IMG/VR virus record: IMGVR_UViG_3300044998_001004
Location: 1 to 36,803 of that record
Strand: one strand, 5' to 3'
DNA: 36,803 bases
DNA from: a virus
Shown here in pieces: positions 8,365 through 15,686 of this stretch. The notes below the pieces were generated by a model. That model was given only the letters and a program-made list of their open reading frames with translations. It was not told the DNA's origin and did not search any database. A program made the position numbers and the translations under genes. Numbering within the stretch: position 1 is the stretch's first letter; every line of letters starts with the position of its first letter.

Positions 8365-8628
8365 TCAGATCAGTTGGGGACGTGGGTGGGTGTAGCGCTC
8401 GCCAGAGGCGGCCTCTGGTTCACCAGAAACCAACGACGCAAGCTCCCGGAGAAAGTCTGCCCGCGCGGCCAAAACGACCGCCATCGACGACGGCGGTTGA
8501 GACGAATAGAGCAGCGACCGCGACGCAGCTGTCTCCAACTCCGCTGCCGCAAATCTGGCCAACTCAATAAACCGCTCGCGGATGGCCGAGTCTCGACGAA
8601 GAAGGTCAACCAGATCAGGGTTGATCAT
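8365..8628 (-). CDS. Small helical hypothetical protein (87 aa)
   Basis: No family recognised. It is a largely helical protein (PDLVDLLRRDSAIRERFIELARFAAAELE, in parts), followed by a polar middle and AVVLAARADFLRELASLVSG. The ATG overlaps the preceding membrane-protein gene by ATGA, so they are coupled. It sits just before the scaffold gene; a chaperone-like assembly factor is possible but unsupported. Confidence 0.6.
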   Translation of the reverse strand: MINPDLVDLLRRDSAIRERFIELARFAAAELETAASRSLLYSSQPPSSMAVVLAARADFLRELASLVSGEPEAASGERYTHPRPQLI

Positions 8629-9059
8629 GAGTCATCCTCGACGTCGCAGGGCCACAGCCTGTCCCCGATTGACAGCAAAACGGAGAGCGCAAAAAGCCCG
8701 GCGCCAAAGTACGAGCCAGAGCCAAGCCACCAACCGCCCCCGACTGAACCGACGAACGCGCGCACCACCACGCAATACCAGCAGGGGCCGCGCCAGAGAA
8801 ATAACACCGGACGGACAACCGGCGACCCGTCTTGAAACGAAGGCGAGAAGACGAGGGCCGCAAGGAACAGAACCGCCAACCACAAATTCATCGAGACAAC
8901 GCTACCAACGGCGATCCCGAGCATCATCCATCGCCAGACAACAGACTCCCACGTTTCCGTTGCCCAGACAGAGTCGATCAGGCGCACCAACGGCGCTCGC
9001 GAATCCGAAAGAAACCACCGTGACCAACGCGCACTGACAGCGCAGAAGAGACTCTTCAC
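8625..9059 (-). CDS. Integral membrane protein, possible holin (144 aa)
   Basis: The start is GTG at 9059 with GGTGAG six bases upstream. Three to four hydrophobic segments are visible: MMLGIAVGSVVSMNLWLAVLFLAALVF (~45-71, long enough for one or two spans), RPVLFLWRGPCWYCVVVRAFVG (~82-103) and AGLFALSVLLSIG (~119-131). The N-terminus is basic and the C-terminus acidic (DVEDDS). Size and topology are compatible with a holin or another inner-membrane phage protein, but no endolysin lies next to it. Function is unassigned. Confidence 0.6.
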   Translation of the reverse strand: MKSLFCAVSARWSRWFLSDSRAPLVRLIDSVWATETWESVVWRWMMLGIAVGSVVSMNLWLAVLFLAALVFSPSFQDGSPVVRPVLFLWRGPCWYCVVVRAFVGSVGGGWWLGSGSYFGAGLFALSVLLSIGDRLWPCDVEDDS

Positions 9060-9066
9060 TGTGAAC

Positions 9067-9324
9067 TCACCATGAGTAATTGCAGGACCACCACTTAGGT
9101 GTCAGCTTGGAGGTTGGGCCCCCGCACCGATGGCGCGCCTTGAAATTCGCACGGCGTTTCTCGTCTCGGTGCGACAGGTAATCCTGCATGGTGGGGTCAC
9201 CGAACCGCACGAGTCGCACCTCCGATCCGACCTTGGCGAGGACGGCGTACTTCTTCGGCCCGTTGGGGGTCCGTTTCGGTTTGTTGTAGCCGGCGAAGGT
9301 CTCGCCGCGATACTTGATGCCCAT
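9067..9324 (-). CDS. DUF5754-family protein (85 aa)
   Basis: It matches the DUF5754 pattern I know from phage head regions: GPKKYAVLAKVGSEVRLVRFG, DPTMQDYLSHRDEKRRANFKARH in parts, and a terminal TPKWWSCNYSW. The basic RR-x2-F-x-ARH core and terminal W-W-S-C motif are the family hallmarks. The molecular function of the family is unknown to me. ATG at 9324 is preferred over GTG at 9327 because GAGG lies five bases upstream. The ATG overlaps the stop of a 32-codon micro-gene (TGATG), so the pair is translationally coupled. Confidence 0.75.
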   Translation of the reverse strand: MGIKYRGETFAGYNKPKRTPNGPKKYAVLAKVGSEVRLVRFGDPTMQDYLSHRDEKRRANFKARHRCGGPTSKLTPKWWSCNYSW

Positions 9325-9422
9325 CACGACCTCGGAGAACGCGGCGTCGGGCGCGGGGCCGGTGCGGGAGTCGGGGCCCGCCGCTGGTTGCCCGGGCAGT
9401 TACAACCAGACAAGACTTTCAT
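9324..9422 (-). CDS. Micro-gene: 32-aa Cys/Pro/Arg peptide coupled to DUF5754
   Basis: ATG at 9422 has a strong GGAGG with ideal spacing. The peptide begins MKVLSGCNCPGNQRR and continues as a Pro/Arg/Ala-rich tail, stopping with TGA that shares one base with the next ATG. The good ribosome site and the tight stop-start junction are the evidence that it is real. It may be a genuine small virion peptide with a CNC motif or a leader whose translation sets DUF5754 expression. Confidence 0.55.
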   Translation of the reverse strand: MKVLSGCNCPGNQRRAPTPAPAPRPTPRSPRS

Positions 9423-9436
9423 ATACACCTCCAGAT

Positions 9437-9610
9437 TCACACTTGACCTTCGCCAGAAGCGTCGTCCGCGCCGCTGGGCGCAGCCTTGTTCCCGGCGCCG
9501 ATCATCTGCCTGTTGAACCATTCGTCCGCCGAAAACAGCGCCGCAGTGTAGGAAGACAGAGCCTCCTGACACAGGCGATTGTATTCAGCGAGGATTTCGT
9601 CGATGCTCAT
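9437..9610 (-). CDS. Small hypothetical protein (57 aa)
   Basis: ATG at 9610 (MSIDEILAEYNRLCQEALSS) has AAGGAG nine bases upstream, and the site begins within the stop codon of the preceding fibre gene. The N-terminal ~40 residues are helical (ending ADEWFNRQMIGAG) and the tail is polar (GADDASGEGQV). The TGA lies just before the GGAGG of the 32-aa gene, making a tight fibre, 57-aa, 32-aa, DUF5754 chain. No family recognised. Confidence 0.65.
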   Translation of the reverse strand: MSIDEILAEYNRLCQEALSSYTAALFSADEWFNRQMIGAGNKAAPSGADDASGEGQV

Positions 9611-9622
9611 TTCTGCCGCTCC

Positions 9623-11293
9623 TTAGATGGTATCCGGCCCGGTTGCTCTTCCGCGGTAGCGGCCACGTGCCGCGTTTGCCGCGGTGAAAGTCTGCGCAGT
9701 CTCGTGCATCCAGAACACGTCGTTCACGTCGAACCCGGCGTTGGCCAGCGTGCCGCCCGCCTTCACGAGGCGGTTCGTTGCCCCACCTGCATGGCTGTAG
9801 GTCCCGCCGAGGATGCATATGTCCGTCGCATTCGTCACGTTGCTCGCGTTGTAGGTGCCGTTGGTGACGCTGACACGCTGGAAATTGCCCGTGAACAGAC
9901 CAGACACAGACAAGGACGAATTCGCAAGGTGAACCTGCTGCAAGGTATGGTTCACTGTGCTCGTGAGGTTCATCGTCACAGTTGACCCGAGGCACGCGAG
10001 TCGGCTCAGGGTATCGTTCTGCGCGTTCGTCCCTGACACGGCGATGTTCGATCCGGCGCTCACGTTGGAAAGGACGAGGTTCACAGAGCGCGGTCCGTTG
10101 ACCGTGATGGACGATGTGTCCGACAGGGTCGACTGCAACACGGTGGCCGATCCAGAGCTTGAACCCGTGATCGTCACCGACGACCCACCATCCATCCGTG
10201 CGGTGCTGACCGTCAACGTAGACGCTGCTGCCGTAGTCGCGCTTGAGACCGTGCATCCGCCGTCCATGCCAGCATTCGCTACGCTCATTGCACCGGCGCC
10301 TGTGTTGCTGATGGCCGACGCTGTGCTCGTTGTACCAAGCACAGTAACACCACCGGACGAGGTGAGGTTCACCACGCCCCTGACAAACGCCGAGTTTGCC
10401 ACCTGAAGCGACCCAGGCCCGGTGTGGGTAATCGAACTGGCGCTTGTGAGCGTGGTCGCCGCAATCGTCGTCGAACCAGACGTGTTGTTCTTCGTGATGT
10501 TGGACTGCGCCATGCTGACCCCGTTCAACGACAGGGTGCCAGCCGAAGAAGCCGCGAGGATGTTGCTTGCTGCTTCGAGGTCAACGTTCTGGAGCAATGT
10601 GGCCGCAGTCCGTCCTGAAACCGCAACCGAACTCTGATTGCGGATCGAGACGCGGTTGATCGTCACCGATACAGAGCCGGATGCGTTCAGGTTCCCGGAA
10701 CCAATCACATCAACGTCAACCACGGTCCCAGACGCAGACGCGAGGTTGACCGTCCCACCGGAAACCCGGCACCGCACCAGACTGCCAGAGAACCCTGACA
10801 CGTCGATGTTGGCGTTGACGACCTTGTTCTCGCGGCGAATTCCACTCCCACCGCTTGCGTTCAGCACGACATTCTCAAGGTAGTTGTGGCCCCAGTCAGG
10901 GCTGCCCCACGGGAAGTTGAGGACCGCGACCGTGCCGGGCGTATCGATGACCACGTTTCCGCGGTCGTCGTGCAGCTCCCAAATCCGGTTTGATACGATG
11001 TCGTAACGCCCCCACCACGCTGTCATCGCCAATGACGTCTGAATGGTGCAGAACTGCTCCAACGCGCTGGCCGACGTCGCGCGCAGGTAGATGCGCATGG
11101 ACGGAATCGCAGGGAGAGTGTGGTCGATGATTTCGTACAGGCACCCTTGTGCCAACGAAGACGAAGTCATCAGGGAAAAGACCGCCGACCGCGTTCCGGA
11201 GAAGTGGACGCAATTGGTCGTCGGCGGCAACGACGGGACCTGCACCAAGTTCGGCAGCCCCAACCCAAGCCGCGCCGATTTTGCCAATGCCAT
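9623..11293 (-). CDS. Predicted beta-helix fibre/adhesin, Ser/Thr/Asn/Gly-rich (556 aa)
   Basis: Residues ~1-150 form a distinct head domain with LYEIIDHTLPAIPSMRIYLRAT and WGRYDIVSNRIWELHDDRG. From ~150 to ~500 the chain is a long, cysteine-poor run of Ser/Thr/Asn/Gly/Val strands with short irregular periodicity, for example SGSLVRCRVSGGTVNLAS and GSVSVTINRVSIRNQSS. This resembles right-handed parallel beta-helix tailspikes. A C-terminal cap contains VNDVFWMHETAQTFTAANAARGRY. No catalytic residues are evident. The ATG has TTTGGAG seven bases upstream. It is probably a trimeric receptor-binding or surface-display protein; the exact virion location is unknown. Confidence 0.65.
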   Translation of the reverse strand: MALAKSARLGLGLPNLVQVPSLPPTTNCVHFSGTRSAVFSLMTSSSLAQGCLYEIIDHTLPAIPSMRIYLRATSASALEQFCTIQTSLAMTAWWGRYDIVSNRIWELHDDRGNVVIDTPGTVAVLNFPWGSPDWGHNYLENVVLNASGGSGIRRENKVVNANIDVSGFSGSLVRCRVSGGTVNLASASGTVVDVDVIGSGNLNASGSVSVTINRVSIRNQSSVAVSGRTAATLLQNVDLEAASNILAASSAGTLSLNGVSMAQSNITKNNTSGSTTIAATTLTSASSITHTGPGSLQVANSAFVRGVVNLTSSGGVTVLGTTSTASAISNTGAGAMSVANAGMDGGCTVSSATTAAASTLTVSTARMDGGSSVTITGSSSGSATVLQSTLSDTSSITVNGPRSVNLVLSNVSAGSNIAVSGTNAQNDTLSRLACLGSTVTMNLTSTVNHTLQQVHLANSSLSVSGLFTGNFQRVSVTNGTYNASNVTNATDICILGGTYSHAGGATNRLVKAGGTLANAGFDVNDVFWMHETAQTFTAANAARGRYRGRATGPDTI

Positions 11294-11305
11294 GCTTCAC
11301 TCCAA

Positions 11306-11418
11306 AGGGTACTCGAGGGGGTGACGTACCAACTCATCAGCCCGGCGAACGGGTGACGTATCAACTCACCAGCCCGGCGAACGGGTGACGTACCAACTCA
11401 TCATCCCCCGAGTACCCT
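11306..11418. repeat. 32-bp tandem repeats enclosed by an inverted repeat
   Basis: Two adjacent 32-bp units (11321-11352, 11353-11384; differing at two positions) and a 19-bp third copy (11385-11403) start with GTGACGTACCAACTCATCA. They are bracketed by AGGGTACTC...GGGGG (11306-11321) and CCCCCGAGTACCCT (11405-11418), which pair as inverted arms. The block fills most of the 134-bp gap between 11293 and 11428, the largest gene-free gap in the leftward block. No sigma70-like promoter stands out. It may be a structured 5' leader for the beta-helix gene or a small inserted element. Confidence 0.8.
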
Positions 11419-11427
11419 CTGCTTTCA

Positions 11428-12336
11428 TCAATCAAGAATGTGAGGCCGGATGTAATACGACCCGCCATCGACATACGGCACGTTTACGACAAACGGGCGC
11501 TGCGCTCCGGTCGGATTCCTCACCGGGTGATAAGGATCAGACATATAGTCCGGATTGTCAATGTAGGGGGCTTGCCCCATCCGCAACTCGACGATCGACG
11601 ACAACGGGCCAATCCTGAACCCGTTCGCTGCCGAGGCGTCCGGCACGACAACGGCAAACCGGAAGCGCGGCGGCGGGACAGTGCCGACTGGACGGTTCGT
11701 CGGCACCGACACTATCACCGAGTTCACCGTGTCAAAGTAGGTGCTCGACCGGTACTTGTTCACACTGCTGTAGCCACTCCGGGTCAAGAACGCTGCTGGC
11801 TGCGCCCATGGAAGCCACGGTGTCACCGGATCAGACATTGCAATCTGCCGCGGCATGACCTTGGAGAACCAGCAAAGCAACTTAGTCGCCTGCGTCCACC
11901 GATGTCCGTCGCTGAACACGGGGTGCGTTGCCGGGAACCGGGTCATCCGCGGCATGGGGGCGCTGTCCTGCCCGCCACCAAAATTCGACCGGCCGGTCAC
12001 GCCACCGGGGAACGGAATCGGCGATGGTCCAGCAGGCAGAGCGCTGGAGTCATAGGGATGCACCCACTGACCACCAGGGACCGAACGGCGGGCCGGTGTG
12101 CTTGCGCCGCGAGTGGACCGCCCGCGCTCGCGATACAACGCCAGAAACGCCCCGGCATCACGCAGTCCCTGAGTCACCCACGGCAAGCAAACCTCAACCT
12201 CAATCGCAGTCCGCAGCACCGTGCCAGTGCAGTCCTCGTAGGAAAGAGGCGAGTCCGGGGTCCCGTTGAGCCGCACGAGCGGCTGCGGGATGTCCCCGGA
12301 CTCATCGTCTTGTTTCCGATGGGCGTGAAGCAGCAT
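11428..12336 (-). CDS. Hypothetical virion protein (302 aa)
   Basis: No family recognised. The N-terminal part has DCTGTVLRTAIEVEVCLPWVTQGLRDAGAFLALYRERGR (in parts). A Pro/Gly/Ser-rich middle follows, then an aromatic region (HRWTQATKLLCWFSKVMP) and a beta-like C-terminus with FRFAVVVPDASAANGFRIG and YVDGGSYYIRPHILD. It begins six bases after the stop of the preceding gene without a clear Shine-Dalgarno site, suggesting re-initiation. It sits inside the fibre cluster, so I infer a tail or fibre-associated structural protein. Confidence 0.55.
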   Translation of the reverse strand: MLLHAHRKQDDESGDIPQPLVRLNGTPDSPLSYEDCTGTVLRTAIEVEVCLPWVTQGLRDAGAFLALYRERGRSTRGASTPARRSVPGGQWVHPYDSSALPAGPSPIPFPGGVTGRSNFGGGQDSAPMPRMTRFPATHPVFSDGHRWTQATKLLCWFSKVMPRQIAMSDPVTPWLPWAQPAAFLTRSGYSSVNKYRSSTYFDTVNSVIVSVPTNRPVGTVPPPRFRFAVVVPDASAANGFRIGPLSSIVELRMGQAPYIDNPDYMSDPYHPVRNPTGAQRPFVVNVPYVDGGSYYIRPHILD

Positions 12337-12341
12337 ATGGC

Positions 12342-12794
12342 TTATGCCGATGCGAAGTTGATCGCAACAACGACAGGCGATGCAAGCGCCGTCACGGTGC
12401 TAAACGCGGCCGGGTTTGCAGGCGTGCCCGGCGGCGCAGATGTCACGTCAACAACATCAAGCTCGAAGCTCGCAATCGGCTCGATGGCAGCAGTCGGCAG
12501 GTCGTCGGCGTTGTTTGCGCCGAAGTCCACGGAGTGCGTGACCTGCGGTCCGATCAGCAGCACACGGTCAGCTGCTGGCACTGTAGACGTGATCGAAGGA
12601 TCGAAGCCGACGCGGATACGAATCCACTCGGACGAGAAATTCGTCACAGTGAATCCCTGTGCGTTCTCCGGCAGGGCAGCTGACACCGTCGGCGGCGGAC
12701 CACCCGCGTTGTGGCGGATGTATCGAGAAAAGACGTTCCGCCGCGTGTCTGCGGCAACAGGCGATTGGCCAACGGAAGCGGATGTGATAGCCAT
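12342..12794 (-). CDS. Hypothetical beta-rich virion protein (150 aa)
   Basis: The ATG at 12794 has GAGGAG six bases upstream. The sequence has no cysteine, unlike its neighbours. It runs as strands, for example FTVTNFSSEWIRIRVGFDPS and ADRVLLIGPQVTHSVDFG, ending LASPVVVAINFASA. It looks like a single beta-sandwich domain such as a fibre knob or adaptor domain. No family recognised. Confidence 0.55.
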   Translation of the reverse strand: MAITSASVGQSPVAADTRRNVFSRYIRHNAGGPPPTVSAALPENAQGFTVTNFSSEWIRIRVGFDPSITSTVPAADRVLLIGPQVTHSVDFGANNADDLPTAAIEPIASFELDVVDVTSAPPGTPANPAAFSTVTALASPVVVAINFASA

Positions 12795-12803
12795 GATTAC
12801 TCC

Positions 12804-13703
12804 TCACGAAAGAATGGCTGTGATGATTTGCGTCCCTGTTGTCGTGGCTGTCCACGCGCTACCAGAGAAGGTTCCTTGCTCGACACCATCGAGCGCCGAG
12901 AAATCAAGCGTGACACCAGTGGGCACCGTGATGCCAGAACCGCCGTCTGCGGCCACAGTCCCTGTCCCCGCGATCTGCACCAACGTAATCGCATGCACCT
13001 GCGTTGCGCCAGTGACAAGCGCCAGCAATCCCGGAATGTCGATGGTGCCTGTGTTGTTGTGGGCCACGATTCTGCGTTGGGCTGGCGCTGCGGCAACGCT
13101 TGGGCACGTGCCAAGCACCCAACCAGCTGGCGCTGTCGGCGTGACAGCGCCCGCCGAGTCAATCCACTCGACCGTAGTGCTGACGAGAGCGGAGGTTTCT
13201 TTGTCGTATCGGCGCGTTGTGACTCGGTTGACCGGGGCGCCAGAGGCACACCCCTGTTCGACAGTCACCTGCGACTGATACTGCTCCGTGGACCGCAGGT
13301 CCACCTCCGAAGGGGCGGGAATCGAGTTTCCAGCGTAGTCGTACCATTCAACGACCCACGTGCCAAGAGTCTCATCCCAACGCCGAAGTCGCTCGTACTT
13401 CGCCGAAGTCGCCGCGTCAAAGAACCACTGTGAGGCGAATTCAATCTGGAAGGTCGAACTGCCGGACGCGGCCCCGCAAACGCGGACCCATTCCGGTGGC
13501 CGGACCCGCGGCTCAAGTGGCCCTGTGTACGGTGTAACGGTGTCGCCGACGTAATACTCAACACGCCTTGTGCAATCCGGGTCCACGACCGTGCTAACCT
13601 GACGAACGATCGTCGGGCAAGAAAGGACGTCTGGCTGAACAGCGAAGTAGGTGATTGTCTGGGACCCGACTTCACAGGTCTGGCAGGGGTTTGGGCAGGC
13701 CAT
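12804..13703 (-). CDS. Cys-rich fibre-like protein (299 aa)
   Basis: It begins MACPNPCQTCEVGSQ, a CxxxCxxC cluster at the N-terminus. Two related segments contain YYVGDTVTPYTG and, later, WVVEWYDYAGNSIPAP then VSTTVEWIDSAGAVTPTAP, suggesting an internally repeated beta domain. The C-terminal ~90 residues (RRIVAHNNTGTIDIPGL, then VQIAGTGTVAADGG and a Thr-rich end) resemble a fibre tip domain. GTGTGAG precedes the ATG. Probable tail fibre or surface protein; no receptor specificity can be inferred. Confidence 0.6.
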   Translation of the reverse strand: MACPNPCQTCEVGSQTITYFAVQPDVLSCPTIVRQVSTVVDPDCTRRVEYYVGDTVTPYTGPLEPRVRPPEWVRVCGAASGSSTFQIEFASQWFFDAATSAKYERLRRWDETLGTWVVEWYDYAGNSIPAPSEVDLRSTEQYQSQVTVEQGCASGAPVNRVTTRRYDKETSALVSTTVEWIDSAGAVTPTAPAGWVLGTCPSVAAAPAQRRIVAHNNTGTIDIPGLLALVTGATQVHAITLVQIAGTGTVAADGGSGITVPTGVTLDFSALDGVEQGTFSGSAWTATTTGTQIITAILS

Positions 13704-13714
13704 AACTCACACCA

Positions 13715-14554
13715 TCAGGGTTGGACGTCGATAACCGAATGATAGTTCGCCCAGCCCGGGTCCGGTATCGGGCGGCACGTTACTGGTGGAGGGCTGGGCG
13801 CCGCGACGTCGACGTAGTACGTGCCGACAAAAAACGGCATGAAGTACAGAATCGGGTCCGCGAGACTGTTCCACGTCCCCGTCCAAACAACACTCCCTGA
13901 AGAGTTGTAGATCGTAACGGTCGTCGGGTACGACTCCCCCCCACAGAACGGGTCCAACCGAATCCCAATCGACGGACCATGAACCGCAAAGCTGTGTACC
14001 CCAGTGTCCCCCGCAAGAACAATCGTGTGAAGGGTCCCAGAAGAGTCGTGCATTTGCCACCGCGGGCAGCAGGAAGCTGCGGCGTCCACCGTGTACGAAA
14101 CCGATGAGCTGTTGTTGCCGGGCGTGGTATCTACATTCGGGGCTGTCGCCGAAACGGTGGCTACGTTCGTGTAAGAGCCGGGGTCAGTGCTGTACCCCTC
14201 AACATAGACCCGTGCAGTCGAACCGGGCGGCATGGTCGCAATTGTGAACGACGGAAAAGCACCTGTAGCCCCGGACGCGCCGCCGGTGTAAGTCCAACTT
14301 GGTGTTGTCGTTGGGACGAACTCCGGCGGGAGGGCATCGGTAAGAACGGCGTTCGTGGCGGTAGACGGCCCGTAATTTGTGATGGTGATCGCAAACCCAA
14401 AAAGGGTGCCGTCCTCGACAATCGGGGATGGCACGGTACCCGTGTCGCCCGGGCCGCGAAGCTGCTTGACAACCCCCAAGTCAAGAGGCAGGGGGCAGCA
14501 GCACTGTTTGTATCCAGTGGGGCTTGCGGGGCGGACGTTTACCACAGCAGGCAT
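13715..14554 (-). CDS. DUF11-domain surface/fibre protein (279 aa)
   Basis: Residues ~46-158 match the DUF11 conserved repeat found in cell-surface proteins: DGTLFGFAITITNYGPSTATNAVLTDALP in parts, MPPGSTARV, and the end motif NVATVSA..D..PGNNSSSVSYTV. A CCC triplet lies near residue 18 and a CC pair near 163. The C-terminal domain has a prepeptidase/PPC-like look (DTGVHSFAVHGPSIGIRLDPF; VWTGTWNSLADPILYF; GTYYVDVAAP). DUF11 is common in bacterial and archaeal surface proteins and rarer in phage particles, so it may be captured from a host-type adhesin. The next gene upstream ends two bases before its ATG region. Confidence 0.7.
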   Translation of the reverse strand: MPAVVNVRPASPTGYKQCCCPLPLDLGVVKQLRGPGDTGTVPSPIVEDGTLFGFAITITNYGPSTATNAVLTDALPPEFVPTTTPSWTYTGGASGATGAFPSFTIATMPPGSTARVYVEGYSTDPGSYTNVATVSATAPNVDTTPGNNSSSVSYTVDAAASCCPRWQMHDSSGTLHTIVLAGDTGVHSFAVHGPSIGIRLDPFCGGESYPTTVTIYNSSGSVVWTGTWNSLADPILYFMPFFVGTYYVDVAAPSPPPVTCRPIPDPGWANYHSVIDVQP

Positions 14555-14555
14555 G

Positions 14556-15053
14556 TCACACCGGGATAACCTTGAAGGTGGCGATCACGACATCGTTGCA
14601 ATCGCGCAGCGTAAGCGTGTCAAGCGTCACGGCGCGCACGCAGTTGGACGAGTCGAGTACGAGTGCCCGGACGGCACCGCTGCCAGCAATCGTTGTGGCC
14701 AGCGCCCCGACCGAACAAGCGGTAACCCGCAGGCCATCAGGTCCGACTTCGATGGCATTCGCCCCAGAATCCAGCTTGACGGTGACGGCGATGTTCCGGT
14801 TCAAGAGACCAGACAGCGTGACCGACGCAGTAGAAGTCGGACTGCTGCTGTTCGGCGTCTCTGGCGTGTCGAGGTCGTGGACACTCCACACCCCCGCGGC
14901 CACATGCACGTGCCCGCCAACTCCGGCCGCACCGCCCGGCAGGCCCGCAGTGTCGGCGACATAAGCCGTCGACCCGGCCTCCAACGGCGGCGCTGGCAAG
15001 GCCGCGGCGTTCGGATATGACCCGTAAAAACGGGAGTTGCGGGTGTAGGACAT
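14556..15053 (-). CDS. Fibre-type protein with MSYxRNSRF N-terminal module (165 aa)
   Basis: The first ~65 residues are paralogous to those of the next gene upstream: MSY-x-RNSRF, AAALP, GSTAYV-x-DT-x-GL, GGAA, GHV and W-x-V-x-DLD are all shared. This conserved head probably docks both proteins at the same virion site. The rest differs: a linker of Ser/Pro/Thr, then LNRNIAVTVKLDSGANAIEVGPDG, a motif I associate with phage fibre domains, and a C-terminus LDTLTLRDCNDVVIATFKVIPV. An AGAGAG lies upstream of the ATG. Confidence 0.65.
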   Translation of the reverse strand: MSYTRNSRFYGSYPNAAALPAPPLEAGSTAYVADTAGLPGGAAGVGGHVHVAAGVWSVHDLDTPETPNSSSPTSTASVTLSGLLNRNIAVTVKLDSGANAIEVGPDGLRVTACSVGALATTIAGSGAVRALVLDSSNCVRAVTLDTLTLRDCNDVVIATFKVIPV

Positions 15054-15068
15054 GACGGCGCTCTCTGA

Positions 15069-15671
15069 TTACACCAGAAGCAGGTCGGTCGGGTTCGCCG
15101 GGTCGTAAACCAACTCGACTCCCTCACCGCGACCGGCGCCCGGGATTGCGGGGACCCCGAGCAAATCCACCGAGGCGACGTTGTCGATCGTGCCAGATGC
15201 AAAAACCAGAGTCACGGTGTTTGCCGACTGATCGAGGCGCTTCACCCACGTGCGAAGTACTGACGGGCCGGACGCGGTCAGGGTAACAACAACCGAGCCG
15301 CCAGCGGCGTTGACCCGAATACCCTGCCGGTCGACCATCGGCACGGTAGCGCTCGACGACATCGAGAAGACAGTTCGAGGCGTGATGTTGAAGTTGTTGC
15401 CGGCGGTCGGAGTGAACAACGTACCATCGACAACAACCGGTGAAGAGCCACCGTTGATGTTCTGGTCCGCAACCGCGGCGACGGGATCGAGGTCGAACAC
15501 AATCCACGCTGACCCGTCCCAAAAAACGTGGCCGGCCACACTGGCGGCACCGCCGGTCAACCCGCCAGTGTCATTGACGTAGGCAGTCGAGCCAAGCTCA
15601 ACCGGTGCGGAAGGGAGCGCAGCCGCGACCGCAAAAATGCCCCGGAACCGGGAGTTACGAAGATAGCTCAT
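15069..15671 (-). CDS. Chimeric fibre-type protein (200 aa)
   Basis: The N-terminal ~65 residues are paralogous to the downstream 165-aa protein. The C-terminal ~85 residues are paralogous to the end of the upstream 335-aa protein: both share a V-x-V-x-L...KRLD-x-S-x-N-x-V, GT-(I/V)-D, L-x-G-(V/L)-P and GEG-(V/I) framework and end in (L/I)-LL-(V/I). The protein is therefore a two-part mosaic of its neighbours. AGAGGA lies eight bases before the ATG. It has no cysteine, unlike most of the cluster. Likely a fibre or fibre-tip adaptor. Confidence 0.65.
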   Translation of the reverse strand: MSYLRNSRFRGIFAVAAALPSAPVELGSTAYVNDTGGLTGGAASVAGHVFWDGSAWIVFDLDPVAAVADQNINGGSSPVVVDGTLFTPTAGNNFNITPRTVFSMSSSATVPMVDRQGIRVNAAGGSVVVTLTASGPSVLRTWVKRLDQSANTVTLVFASGTIDNVASVDLLGVPAIPGAGRGEGVELVYDPANPTDLLLV

Positions 15672-15686
15672 TTTGCGATCCTCTCG

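Noticed and set aside
6945-8570. 541-codon plus-strand frame opposite the capsid and scaffold genes
   Set aside because: Arg/His-rich low-complexity translation without a ribosome site; the minus-strand capsid and scaffold genes with AGGAG sites explain the region.
11321-11403. Possible mini CRISPR array
   Set aside because: Repeat units are directly adjacent with no spacers and no cas genes nearby; it is a simple tandem repeat.
11440-13278. 612-codon plus-strand frame
   Set aside because: It spans three minus-strand genes with their own ribosome sites, and the translation has no domain-like pattern; GC-rich codon use opens the antisense frame.
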